A stretch of DNA of 64,000 bases, from NCBI GenBank assembly GCA_943737045.1, contig CALSFV010000009.1, positions 1,240,001 through 1,304,000 of the forward strand, in the 5' to 3' direction. A program made the translations under genes and the position numbers. The notes under the pieces are model-generated. The model was given only the letters and a program-made list of their open reading frames with translations. It was not told the DNA's origin and did not search any database. This document shows, in pieces, positions 43,360-54,539 of the stretch. Positions within the stretch are counted from its first letter, which is position 1. Every line of letters begins with the position of its first letter. This DNA comes from Parapristionchus giblindavisi. Taxonomy: Eukaryota; Nematoda; Chromadorea; Rhabditida; Diplogasteridae.

Positions 43360-46300
43360 TGTTATGTATTTGGACACAACACGTAGTATACTAGAGACTT
43401 TATTGTAGAGAAGAAACAGGTACCACCGGTACAAAAGAACGAACTAGATAAGAATGAAGGGATGACCAATATAGACAGCACGTCAACTAGGGTGACGTGT
43501 CATTGACATAGAATAGGGACATGGGTCATACGCAAATGTATAAGCTATGGTGCAGTCTGATTATGCTAATAGACTTTGGGATCAGACATGGCACCTCCGC
43601 ACCAAGATATGAACTAGGGCATATCTGACAAACAATAAATATGTACATAATCATATAGTACAGGATAAATAATGTGATGTAATGACAATAGGATTAACGA
43701 TCTATAATAAGGAATCAATAATCATGGCGATACGAATCAATGGTAGGTTTGACCTCTAGTGGATGAGATATTCAAACGAGAGGGTGGTTGTCTATTACGG
43801 GCTGGCCTTGTAGAACCGGGTACGGTAAGCTCAGGTTTAGACTTCTTGTTGTTCTCCACGTTATTTGTGGGCACGACGACAGCATCAACATCAACATCAA
43901 TGACGACGGAATCGGCAGTAGACGGCGAGACGTTGCACTTGGCGGGCTCGACCTGGACGTTGCATTCGACGACGTTGTCGGCGGGAACATTGAAGCTCTC
44001 CAGTAATACACTCAGAGGATCACTATCCTCAGTCCATCTCTTCTTCAATTGATTCGTATGGGCAGTTACCAAACTACCATCCAATCTCTGGACTTCATAC
44101 ATCACATTTCCTTTCTTTCTGAGCACTACGGCTTCAGACCACTTCTCGTGATTCGGTCTATCCCGATCACGATAGCATACAGTGTCTCCTTCGGCGAACT
44201 CTCGTGTCACCTTGTCATTCACTACTCTCTCCTCTCCCTCCCCGGGAGACATGAGAGTGAGACAACAGCGCATCTTCCTTCCGAGGAAGATCTCAGCTGG
44301 AGTACACATCTTCAATTGATTATTTGGAGTGCATCTGTAGATCATCAAGAACTTTTCCACATTCTCGTCCTCAGGACATTCTCCTCTCATGTTCAACAGT
44401 GACCGCTTGAACGTATCCTCGAAGCGTTCAGCCTGTCCATTGCTCTGTTGATGATATGGCGGCGAGAACATGTGATTGATTCCATACTCCATACAGAATG
44501 CTCTCATCTTCTCAGATTTGAACTGAGTTCCTTTATCAGACACTATGGTCTCTGGACTACCGTATCTTGATACGAAGTCTCTCAATGCTTTGACGGTTGC
44601 ATCAGCCGTAATCCTCTCCATCGTCACGACCTCTGGCCATGTACTATGAACATCCTCAATGATCAAGTAGCAACGTTCATTCAGTGGACCGGCGAAATCC
44701 ATATGGACTCGCTCCATTGGTCGACTCGACTCTGGCCACTTGATTGGTTCAGCTTTCGAAGGATTCTTGGCAACACTTTCACAACCTTCATAACATCTTA
44801 CTTGGCTCTCGATATTCTGATCGAAAGTTTCATAGTTAACTCCAACGAGAAACGATCTCGGTTGAGTTTCATCCTTGGGTACTTGCATCTTCTTGAGTAC
44901 ATGCACCTTCTTTGGATCTGGGTGACGTTCAGATTCATTCACGATGAATCTAAGGAAGTGGACTTCTTTCTGTCCGAACGCACACTTCTCTAGTCGGATT
45001 CTGAATCCAGAATCACGAATCCTCTCGAGAACTCTCATCAGGTTCTCGTCGTGCTCTTCCTTCGTCCTTCCACTTACAATGACATCATCCAAGTATGCCA
45101 CTGTCCTGCTCATTCCTGTCAACATCTGGTCCATTATTGACTGGAATATACCTCGAGCAGGTTTCACATTGAACGGTAATCTACGGTACTGATACAGTCC
45201 ACGATGCGTATTGATTACGAGGAGCTTCTTAGCTTCTTCGTCTACTTCAACTTGGAGATACGCATCCAAGAAATCGATCGTGGAGAAGACTGTTCCACCA
45301 TTCAACGAGGCGAATATGTCTTCCGGCAGCTTGAGCGGATGAGTACAATCCTCCAGACAGTCATTCAGACCTGTCTTGAAATCAGCACACAATCTCTTTG
45401 CACCATTCTTCTTTGCGACTAGCAAGAACGGAGCCGCCCACTCCGAGTGTTCCACCTTAGAGATCACTCCCATATCACATAATCGATCGATTTCTTCATC
45501 ACACACCTGCTGGCTGGCATACGGCACTGGCCGCTTGTTACAGAATACCGGCTTCACGCTCGGTTTCAGGTACAACTTCGCTGCAGATTTATTGTACTTG
45601 CCCAGTCCAGGCTCACAGACTTCTGGGAAGACATCCTTTACCCAGGCTGTGTAGTCTCCTGACTTGATGTGTGCAATCACCGTTTCATCATTCTCATCAG
45701 AGAATGCTCTCTTCAAGTCTAGCTTGAAGAATACATCATTGCCGACTAGTCGAATCGGTCTTGGGGTGACGTGGATCCATGCGTCACACTTCATTCCACA
45801 GTATTCCATTTTACTGCGAAACTTGCCGAGGATCTTCATACCTTGTCCATTTGCACATGATACGGTACATGGAGCGGGAACCAACTCAGGGTTCTTCATC
45901 TCCTTCCAGTCAACCTCCGAGATGAGCGTCAGATCAGATCCTGTGTCAAGTTGACACTCCATCTGTTTTCCATCCATGGAAACATTCACATACACACGAT
46001 TGCCTTCAATCAGATTGCAATCCTTAACTTGTACTGAATTGTTCCGGAAGTTCTTCTTCGGTCTCATTTCTGGATGCTTCAACCAGCATCTCTCATCAGT
46101 ATGACCATTCTTGCCACAATGCGTACATTTCACATTGGTCTTTGATCTCTCGGTCTTTTGACTCTTATGATTCTTTCCCTTATCTTCAGGTACTCTCACA
46201 ATATTGGCTGTATTCGTCTGCACTGCTGAGTCTTCACGCTCAAATGCTCTCGAATATCTTTCAATAAATGGTCCTTTAGTCACTTGACTATGGCTCCTTT

Positions 46301-46971
46301 CTCCATTAACAACTGTCTCTTTACTCGCTAACTTCTCGAGTATCTCATTGTTCTTCTTGTTCTGTTGACTCTGCACGTTCATGAACTGCTGTTGCATGTT
46401 CGCTATCATCTCCAATACCGATGCTAACGTAACTGCTTCAGTTTTCTCCACACGATGCATCCTTACTACGAATTATTTGAGTTCGCTTAGCTCAAAAAAA
46501 TCGCGATAGCCTTCGGCGTGCCTCTTGCAATAACGTTGCACTTACTACTTGTATTGCCAAATACAAGTCTGCCTATACTTGCCAAAGTATAGTAATATCT
46601 GTATTACCAAATACAGATCTGCCTAACTCTGTATTACCAAATACAGAGAAAGTGAACAACAAGAACAACAAAAGAAACAAGAAAGAATAAGAATTCACTT
46701 ACGCGTTTGCTCGTCAAACAATCCTGGTCGCCAATAATGTTATGTATTTGGACACAACACGTAGTATACTAGAGACTTTATTGTAGAGAAGAAACAGGTA
46801 CCACCGGTACAAAAGAACGAACTAGATAAGAATGAAGGGATGACCAATATAGACAGCACGTCAACTAGGGTGACGTGTCATTGACATAGAATAGGGACAT
46901 GGGTCATACGCAAATGTATAAGCTACGGTGCAGTCTGATTATGCTAATAGACTTTGGGATCAGACATGGCA
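43360..46971 (-). mobile_element. Ty3-type LTR retrotransposon, recent insertion
   Basis: LTRs of 234 bp at 43360-43593 and 46738-46971, starting TGCCATGTCTGATCCC and ending CATAACA in element orientation, with one difference noticed (43556 T, 46926 C). The target duplication is ATTAT (43355-43359 and 46972-46976); copy B shows the empty site ATGATTATTGATTG near 13540. After the 5' LTR comes TTATTGGCGACCAGGATTG, a Ty3-type leader. A purine-rich tract GGTGCGGAGG precedes the 3' LTR. It lies between the rme-6-like and ADA1-like genes of block D. Confidence 0.95.
43737..46460 (-). CDS. Ty3-type Gag-Pol polyprotein with internal deletion
   Basis: 907 aa, one open frame. Order: short Gag tail; zinc knuckle C112-C115-H120-C125; aspartic protease with DTGS near 172-175; reverse transcriptase from about 300 with YLDD at 456-459; integrase core with MDFAGP, SDKGTQF and QAERFEDT supplying the Asp, Asp and Glu; then a C-terminal GPY-like region (GDTVCYRDRDR, YEVQRLDGSLV). 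Between the RT (ending near PDPKKVHVLKKM) and the integrase, RNase H and the His-His half of the integrase zinc finger are missing, yet frame is kept. Complete elements are several hundred residues longer and usually have more Gag. It is probably a deletion derivative mobilised by a complete relative. Confidence 0.9.
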   Translation of the reverse strand: MHRVEKTEAVTLASVLEMIANMQQQFMNVQSQQNKKNNEILEKLASKETVVNGERSHSQVTKGPFIERYSRAFEREDSAVQTNTANIVRVPEDKGKNHKSQKTERSKTNVKCTHCGKNGHTDERCWLKHPEMRPKKNFRNNSVQVKDCNLIEGNRVYVNVSMDGKQMECQLDTGSDLTLISEVDWKEMKNPELVPAPCTVSCANGQGMKILGKFRSKMEYCGMKCDAWIHVTPRPIRLVGNDVFFKLDLKRAFSDENDETVIAHIKSGDYTAWVKDVFPEVCEPGLGKYNKSAAKLYLKPSVKPVFCNKRPVPYASQQVCDEEIDRLCDMGVISKVEHSEWAAPFLLVAKKNGAKRLCADFKTGLNDCLEDCTHPLKLPEDIFASLNGGTVFSTIDFLDAYLQVEVDEEAKKLLVINTHRGLYQYRRLPFNVKPARGIFQSIMDQMLTGMSRTVAYLDDVIVSGRTKEEHDENLMRVLERIRDSGFRIRLEKCAFGQKEVHFLRFIVNESERHPDPKKVHVLKKMQVPKDETQPRSFLVGVNYETFDQNIESQVRCYEGCESVAKNPSKAEPIKWPESSRPMERVHMDFAGPLNERCYLIIEDVHSTWPEVVTMERITADATVKALRDFVSRYGSPETIVSDKGTQFKSEKMRAFCMEYGINHMFSPPYHQQSNGQAERFEDTFKRSLLNMRGECPEDENVEKFLMIYRCTPNNQLKMCTPAEIFLGRKMRCCLTLMSPGEGEERVVNDKVTREFAEGDTVCYRDRDRPNHEKWSEAVVLRKKGNVMYEVQRLDGSLVTAHTNQLKKRWTEDSDPLSVLLESFNVPADNVVECNVQVEPAKCNVSPSTADSVVIDVDVDAVVVPTNNVENNKKSKPELTVPGSTRPARNRQPPSRLNISSTRGQTYH

Positions 46972-49607
46972 ATTATTGATTGGAAATCGATAATATTATT
47001 CATTAACCACTCAAATAACCACCAAATTCAATAATGTTCAATGTGAAACAGGATCCATCGGCAAAGTTCTAGAATCATACAAAGTTCCGGTATGACAAGA
47101 TGGGTACAATTTTTGTTATTTTTCTACTAAAATGTTATTTGGCCGATTATTGATTATCTATTAGTAGGGGAAACAAACGAAACTCACATAAAACAGATAT
47201 ACACAATACTATGCAAGTATAATAAAAGATATACAAATCGATTTCGACTAGTATACAAGATTTTGTTCGAATTAAAGTATTAAGTTATCTATGTAAATTA
47301 TTACAATAATAATAGGGTGCAATATGTTAACAGGGATATCATAAATCAGGCGACCACAGTATCCTCTATCACAGTATAAAGATCAAAGATCACATCTACA
47401 GGAGCGTCTTGATATACTCGATGGCAGCAGTGAACTGGGTCCACCAGTAGGCGTCACTTCCGTCCATTTGATTGGTGAAGAAACCATCGACATACTGTAC
47501 ATTGGATAGGAGAGCGGGAGGATTGGCCTGAATTTAAATGGATTATGATCTTTGATCTCTGCTTTGATCTTTGATCTTTCGTCTATACTAAAAGAATTAT
47601 GATCTTTGGTCTTTACAAAAAAAGATTATGATCATTGAACTTTACTAATCGATCTTTGATCTCTTCCAGATTTGCCTGAATAAAAGGAGTATGATCTTTG
47701 ATCTCTACTCATCAGTAAGTCAGTCAGACAAGGAATGCACTATTTCCAGGTATTCACTTCTCAAAATAATACAGTTTTCACAACTTTTTCTGCGATAAGC
47801 AAATACAATCAGTGCTAGTCAGCTTCATCTTTCATATTTCAACCTCGTTTTTAAAATCTCCCACGTGTTCTTGGGCCATAACATGGTCATACTTATGATT
47901 AGCCTATACTCCACTTACCATCACGAGTACGTATACGAGAATGGGCGTGACGTCATCAGCGGCTGCGGGACCCGATGACGTCAGAGCGAGCAGATTCGAG
48001 ATCGTCTCGCATGCACGACTGCAATGAATAATAATAGTACTTAATCTCTCAATTGTTGGTTTGATTGCCGTAGGCATAGAAGACAGAACGATGAAGCAAA
48101 AAAGTACGATCATAGTTGCTAACATGGCAACAAGGAAACAAAGAATCAACAGGCAAGAATTTACAATGAGCATTGATATTATTATTGTTATTGGTAACAA
48201 AAAGGAAAATATCTTAGGCTAAGAAATTTCAACTCTCAAGTGACCCAAGAGCAACGCAGATTCAACGGGTGGAAACATTCAATTCAACATTGTTCTCAAA
48301 ACATGAAATTTCACCAATATCTACAAGGTTAAAATGCTAATAACTGCAATAACATATAACAAACGATAATCAAGACAACTTATCAATCAATCAATAATCA
48401 TACCGTAACCAATATACTACCGTAATCATCATACCTGACACAGGCGAGTCTCGGGGTGACTTGTACGCGTTTACCACGGCAATCTCGTGTTGAGCGGATG
48501 GCCATGGGCACTCACCACGCAGGGCCTAAATTGAACTTTGAACTTTGATCTTTAGTCTTTAACCGATCCGACTTATCCCGTAGCATATAAGACTAATGAG
48601 TTAAAACGTCTGGAAATTTACGTTAAACACTTCTAGTATTGCACTGAATACAATGCACCTGTACAGTAACAGTACTGTACAGTGGACAGTAATTACAGTA
48701 ACCGGGTCATAGTTACAGTAACCATCAGTTACAGTAACCCCATTATAAGATAAATCAATTGATCGATACCTCAGGAATCGCGAGTACTCCGTGCGCCGGA
48801 GAAACGCTGGAGGCCAGCCGCTGCAGCGCCTTGTACAGTACCCTACAAGCACAATAGTCAGTTAAACACAGAGATCAAAGATCAAAACTCACTCGTCTCT
48901 GTAGATATCGGCGTCGTTATTGGGATAGAATGCCATATGGTAGATACGACCCATCAGGAGACGTTCGACACACTTTCGCGCGTATTCACGCTGCAAAGAC
49001 CAGTTTGATTAAGGTTCTGCTCAATATTTGCTGGAAAAGAAAAGAAAATCAGAAATCAGATAATGCACTCCTCGTTTTACACGCTCTCTCGACTCTTTTT
49101 CGCTTTCTTTTGAATACCAAAAACATTTGTGACGATTAACAACTGGATTGAGCAAGTGCAAAAATGCAAACTAAGAAACAACAAAACGCCAGGTAGTGGG
49201 CACAGTTGCTACCTGGCGAATTTTAAACAGAAGCAGAAACAAATTTTAAAAAAAAAGAGTAAGCTCACGTGATTGTTATTTGCCGCCTGAAAGACGCCAG
49301 AGGCCTCCAATTGGCGCCAGAGATTGCCAATGTGCTCCTCCACACACTCTGTCTTCTCGTCCTGAACATGATTTATGATCAAAATATATTAATCAAATTG
49401 AAATATATCGCTTTGTCTACATTTTACACACTTCTTCTGATATTTCTACACTGTCTCCAGTGTTATGTAGCATGAACGTTGGCAAACCGTTATCCGAGAA
49501 ACTTGACGTCACAAGCGTAGGGGAGGACATTTGGCAAACGCCTCCGTTACGATTGATTTGCCAACGTTTCAAGCATCTGTTCATTAATTTTAGCGACAGC
49601 GCTTTAA

Positions 49608-49720
49608 AGGGAGCGTAACCTCTCTCAACGGTCTCTTCAACGCTCTACGCTCTCTCGTTGTTAGAGAACAGAGAAATAGTGTGAGCAATGAAGAGGTCAT
49701 TGGGAGAGGTTACGCTCCCT
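49608..49720. mobile_element. 113-bp TTAA-flanked MITE
   Basis: AGGGAGCGTAACCTCTC is mirrored by GAGAGGTTACGCTCCCT. TTAA precedes (49604-49607) and follows (49721-49724); the second TTAA is shared with the next element. The interior is rich in CTCTCTCG. Confidence 0.8.
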
Positions 49721-49724
49721 TTAA

Positions 49725-51710
49725 GAGGCATGTTCCGTAAGACTCGATCATATTCGACCACCCCCGGACGCGTGCGCTAGCAATGAGAACTGGGAGTCCA
49801 TACTTGGGTGTTAGGAGTGTCACCGGCCCTTATTACACAAAACACCTGAAATTTCCTGTTTGTGCCCTCAGGCTATTAGAAAAATTAATTTAAGTGCGAA
49901 AACGTTTAAAAATCATAATTTCTCAAATTGTTGAGATAGAGTCTAAATATCATTTGCGATGCATCTAGGGTGCACAGACCTTGCTAATTCACTATTAGCA
50001 TCGTATGTCCGTTGATTCCTAAACCACTTTTTTTACTCAAAATTTTGGTTATTTCGGACAAATTATCGCTTGTTGTAGATTGCTGCAAAGATTTCCGACC
50101 AGGTATTGTAGCCTAAGCAATTCTGCATTGATTTAACTTAAAACTGGGTTCTTCCCGATCGACCATTTTGTCGAATTTTTCGCTCGAAGTTCCGTCATCG
50201 ATGGTTGTCCCGAACAAATGCTATATTTTCTAAACGATTGGTGCGGAATTGTGGTCTACTCAAAGTTTCGAGGTTAGGCGAGTAAATTGACACAAGAAGC
50301 CCATCACTTGGATCAATTTGAAAATTTCGATTTTCATGACCCGGGTCATGGTCCGAAAATTTCAAAATTTCTCAAGTTTGAAATGTTTTCATTTATGGGG
50401 CTTACTGTGAAGTACTAATGATGTGAATAATATTCAGCCAATGCTCAATGGCTGATCTCTCCTTTCAACCAATTTTTCGAAATTTTCATTCTGTTTGAGA
50501 GCGAAAAATCAGAATTGTGTTTGAATCAGTTTCCAACTTGCTTTCTGTAACATTCTGTCATAGTACTTTACAATGTACATAATCAATATGAAAATCGTTT
50601 AATTTCGAAAATTCCGTTTTTTATGCCATGACCCCGGGGTCATGGAAATCGATTTTTAAAAAGTGAGCCGAATGCCGGGATTTTTGTTCTACTATGTTTG
50701 CTCGTCATGAAACTTCACATAATCATTGTCATTTGCTCATTGTCGCAGCATTCGAGTCGACAAACTGCAATATTTCAAAAATTTTCCGAAAAAGTAGGCA
50801 CTTAAATTGAATTTTTTGAATTTTCAAAAATAAACGATTTTCATATTGATTGTGTACATTGCAAAGTACTATGACAGAATGTTACAGAAAGTAAGTTGGA
50901 AACTTATTCAAACACAATTCTGATTTTTCGCATTCATTTAGAAATAAATTTTTCGAAAAAATGGTTGAAAATATAGATCAGCCAATGAGCATTGGTTGAA
51001 TATTATTCACATCATCAGTACTTCACAATAAGCCACATAAATGAAAACATTTCAAACTTGAGAAATTTTGAAATTTTCAGACCATGTCATGAAAATCGAA
51101 ATTTTCAAATTGATCCAAGTGATGGGCTTCTTGTGTCACTTTACTGGTCTCACCTCGAAACTTTGTGTAGAGCACAATTCCGCACCCATCGTTTGGAAAA
51201 TACGTTTGAAAAATACATTTGTTCGGGAAAACCATCGATGACGGAAATTCGAACGAAAATTTCGGCAAGATGGTCTAACGGGAAGAACCTGGTTTTAAGT
51301 GAAATCAATGCAGAATTGCTTAGGCTACAATACCTGGTCGGAAATCTTTGCAGCAATCTACAACAAGCGATAATTTGTCCGAAATAACCAAAATTTTGAG
51401 TCAAAAAAGTTGTTTAGGAATCAACGCACATTCGATGCTAATAGTGAATTAGCAAGGTCTGTGCACCCTATACACATCGCACATGATATTTAAACTTCAT
51501 CTCAACAATTTGAAAAATTATGATTTTTTAACGTTTTTTATTAAAAAAATTTTTTTTAATAGCCTGAGGGCACAAACAGGAAATTTCTGCTGTTTTGTGT
51601 AATAAGGGCCGATGACACTCCTAACACCCAAGTATGGACCCCCAGTTCTCATTGCTAGCGCACGCGTCCGGAGGTGGTCGAATATGATCGAGTCTTACGG
51701 AACATGCCTC
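49725..51710. mobile_element. 2-kb near-perfect palindrome flanked by TTAA
   Basis: Ends GAGGCATGTTCCGTAAGAC and complement; TTAA on both sides (49721-49724 and 51711-51714). Each arm is close to 1 kb, with the turn near 50700. ORFs of 60-130 aa here come from arm sequence and have no partner with matching protein conservation. It lies in an rme-6-like intron of copy D. Confidence 0.85.
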
Positions 51711-52024
51711 TTAAGAAATTAAATATATAATATTGATTAATTTCTGGATGCAAATCGAAAAATTGAAGCAGCGCCATTAGTGAGGAAATATTGCAGAAAC
51801 AATCGATAAATTTGTGAAAAAATCAATAAATCGATAATCAATCAATACCTATTGATCCACATCTCCACCAGACACTCTTCAGCAGTGATTTCTCTCGTTG
51901 AACACGGGCTGAGAGACGCTCGAGGGCTGTCTGAAAGAATTTCAATCAATTTTCGTATCGTATTCGAAGGAGAATTGTTTCTTTCTTTCACCGCTAATCT
52001 TATTTGCCATTGGTGAAACATAAA

Positions 52025-52165
52025 TCTGGTAGGATGCCCACTGCAAAAATGACCTTTAGGAGAAATTTTTGAAAAAAAGTGAAGGCCACTGTAAAATTAA
52101 CCATTTTTCGTACGAATGCCCCTGTAGAATCGAGCTTCAGGTACCCCGCCCATATATGCCATCAA
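52025..52165. mobile_element. Diverged CATACATGGGCG MITE
   Basis: GATGCCCACTGCAAAAATGA, GAATGCCCCTGTAGAATCGA and CCCCGCCCATATATG match the MITE at 38738-38929. It is the same insertion as 6701-6865 in copy A, in the rme-6-like intron. Confidence 0.6.
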
Positions 52166-52212
52166 TAAATTATTAACGTAACCTCAGTTTACTGTAACAA
52201 ATAAATCAATAC

Positions 52213-52447
52213 CTACCGTATCCCTCATTCTACCGTAACCAATCAATCAACGACTACCGTATCCCTCATTCTACCGTAACCAATCAATCAGCGACTACCG
52301 TATCCCTCATTCTACCGTAACCAATCAATCAACGACTACCGTATCCCTCATTCTACCGTAACCAATCAATCAACGACTACCGTATCCCTCATTCTACCGT
52401 AACCAATCAATCAACGACTACCGTATCCCTCATTCTACCGTAACCAA
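52213..52447. repeat. 41-bp tandem repeat with CTACCGTA
   Basis: About six copies of CGACTACCGTATCCCTCATT followed by CTACCGTAACCAATCAATCAA, period 41. Copy A has a single unit at about 6930-6980, so the array grew in D. Confidence 0.9.
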
Positions 52448-53114
52448 ACAATAAATGAATGACTACCGTACCTGTAGTCGCAGCAGCGACAATCTCAACT
52501 GCTGCAGGTAGAGTGTGTATGAGGCACGACGTCGATGATCCTCGCGCAGTGAACGGAGCAGTTTGCGTACTCTGACAACAAACACATTGTGAGTTTCAAG
52601 GAAGGTCATACAATTTAACTTTTTCTCTCGTTTTGACGATATTTGTAAATAACAAGAGAATATCGCATATTAGCTTCTTTAAAATAGATCTTAATAAGAT
52701 TAAATCGGATTTATAGAAAAAAGAATAAACAACAAATGACAAACTCTCTCGTGGTGAACACGCCCAGACATCGGATGGTCTCGCGGATCTGAGCGCACAA
52801 CGCGCGCTCTCGTCCGTTCACCGCTTCTGCGAGGAGAACCTCAAATTAGCATAATAGTAAATAAACAATAATAAATAACAATAGTAACTAACAATAAGCA
52901 TATCACAATTATTATTATAAGCGATCACAAATGAAGAGAATAACTGCTTTCACACTTTCAGCGAAGCCATACACCAATGTGCGAACGCGAATTCAACAGG
53001 CCTGCGCCCCATCGCTATCTTTTTGAAAAATTATGTGAAATAAGAAGTAAATATAATACCTGCAATTGTTCGATGAGCTCATCCTTAGCCTCCGCTACTT
53101 GCAGAGGTTGGCCT

Positions 53115-53851
53115 CTGAGAAAAGGTGAATATTTTTTCTATTTCATTAGCAAAAGTATTTGATAAGCGGGAGATTATTCGTACATTTTATGTGAATTCAA
53201 TCAAACAATCAAATTAAATCAATCAATAAATAAATGTATAAATCAATCAATAAATCAATAATTCTCACCTAGATGACGCCGACGCGTACCACGTGGGCAG
53301 GAATCCGACACCCGACAGCACAAAGCGCAGCTTTCGCTTCGCGTGAAGAAACGCCGCACACTGTGACACGTTCTCCGATGAGTAGTAGGGACGGGAGGGC
53401 AGGGTCTGTGAGAGATGTGATATGATAGGGGAGTACTGAATTGCGGTAAGATGAGTGGGTGAGGAACAAACAAACATAGAATACGGTGCGAAAAAGCCAT
53501 TATTTTTAGCAATCACGTAAAGTAATAGTAATAGTCTTTCTTCTTTGATGGTCTAATCTTGACATCATCATCACTATTTCCTAATTTACACGGAGTTTTG
53601 TTTGTACACTCTCTAGAATGCGCCGTGCAGTCTCACCTGTACGGGCAATTCGGGTATATTCTTTCTTTAAGATGGTCTAATCTACGCGTAAGTATTCTAA
53701 TACACATTTTGCCTTGTTTCCGAGAACACTCACTACAGTGCAACCGACAATGAGAGAGAGAAAAAGGCAATTACGGGACAGTCTATAGCTGTGAAAATGT
53801 GAGTTTTTTCGTTTTGAGAGTATAATCTCTACAGTGCAACCAGTCTCTCAC
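53115..53851. other. rme-6-like introns, copy D
   Basis: 53115-53268 is the intron whose AAAT run expanded in copy A. 53406-53851 lies between two exons; it contains TCACCTGTACGGGCAATTCG (about 53634), which partly duplicates the exon boundary at 53846-53865. Nothing else is recognisable. Confidence 0.5.
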
Positions 53852-54108
53852 CTGTACGGGCAGAGGTGGTGCCGTTTCGATCGGTGGATTGGACAAATCC
53901 GAGTCGGAGAGAGGGTCAACGAGGACGACTGGCTGTTGTTGTTGGTGTTGTCGTGAGTACTTGGTCAGGATGTCATCGGGCGAGGACTCGTCCAGCTCTG
54001 CAAAGTGTCAACACTGGATTTTAAATATTGATTTTTTTTAAATTCGTGATTTTATAACACTGCCAACTAATGATTGAACAGTGTTTGGGGAGCTCCCAAT
54101 AGTCAATA

Positions 54109-54243
54109 TCATAGGTCGAAAAGTACGTTACAAATACGAAGCTTGTCCGCATTTTAGAATTTTTTTTTTTTGGAGAACCCGATCGCATTTTGTGAAAACC
54201 ATACCTCATTTTACAAATTTGTTATTCGACCTATTCGACCTAT
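54109..54243. mobile_element. Small MITE with ATAGGTCGAA ends
   Basis: CATAGGTCGAAAAGTACG at the left and TTATTCGACCTATTCGACCT at the right form short inverted ends. The left part also occurs at 10909-10990 in copy B. It sits in an rme-6-like intron. Confidence 0.5.
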
Positions 54244-54363
54244 CATCAATATCAATCAATAAAAACAAAAATTAAAAGATTACGAAGTAGGTCAGCATTG
54301 GATCGACTGCCATTCAAGTTACTGCCACCCGGTTCTCCTGAGAAATCAATCAATCAATATATT

Positions 54364-54494
54364 GATTCGCTTCATTTTGCCTCCAATCCGGTGGAGACCC
54401 TGCAGAATGGCCGCCTTCTTCAATCGCATATCGATCGAAGAAGGCGGCCATTCTGCAGGGTCTCCACCGGATTGGAGACAAAATGAAGCGAATC
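54364..54494. repeat. 57-bp inverted duplication (hairpin)
   Basis: 54364-54420 is the reverse complement of 54438-54494 with one mismatch and a 17-nt loop. The sequence (TCCAATCCGGTGGAGACCCT, AGAATGGCCGCC) is richer in GC than the surroundings and open in several frames, as exon sequence would be. It lies just 5' of the first recognised rme-6-like exon of copy D. Confidence 0.85.
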
Positions 54495-54539
54495 AAAACT
54501 GAAATCGATTGATGAAATTCAATTAAATATTCAATATCC

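Larger units (their letters stand above)
47396..54337 (-). pseudogene. rme-6: rme-6/GAPVD1-like gene, copy D (most complete, two frameshifts)
   Basis: Exons: 54337-54284, 53997-53852 (DESSPDDILTKY), 53405-53269 (HAKRKLRFVLSG), 53114-53060, 52839-52745, 52571-52472, 51930-51849, 49361-49269, 48990-48893, 48842-48770, 48525-48435, 48018-47919 and 47527-47396 (stop TAG). The 3' seven exons cover the VPS9 domain, which exchanges GDP for GTP on Rab5 at clathrin-coated structures; the RasGAP-like N-terminus is outside the copy. Splice phases agree through most of the chain. Two defects: exon 51849-51930 lacks one base relative to C, and 48435-48525 lacks four bases relative to B (in the SPRDKLAC region). 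A 2-kb palindrome sits in one intron. Identification is from the pattern MGRIYHMAFYPN...WPSAQ...YWWTQFTAA. Confidence 0.75.

Noticed and set aside
43759..45954. Plus-strand ORFs of 70-117 aa
   Set aside because: Shadows of the Ty3 polyprotein on the opposite strand.
50992..51404. 131-aa and 84-aa ORFs
   Set aside because: They lie in one arm of the 49725-51710 palindrome. The mirrored arm does not keep the frame, and no motif is seen.
52213..52447. CRISPR-like regular repeats
   Set aside because: A head-to-tail 41-bp tandem repeat with no unique spacers, in an animal-type intron.
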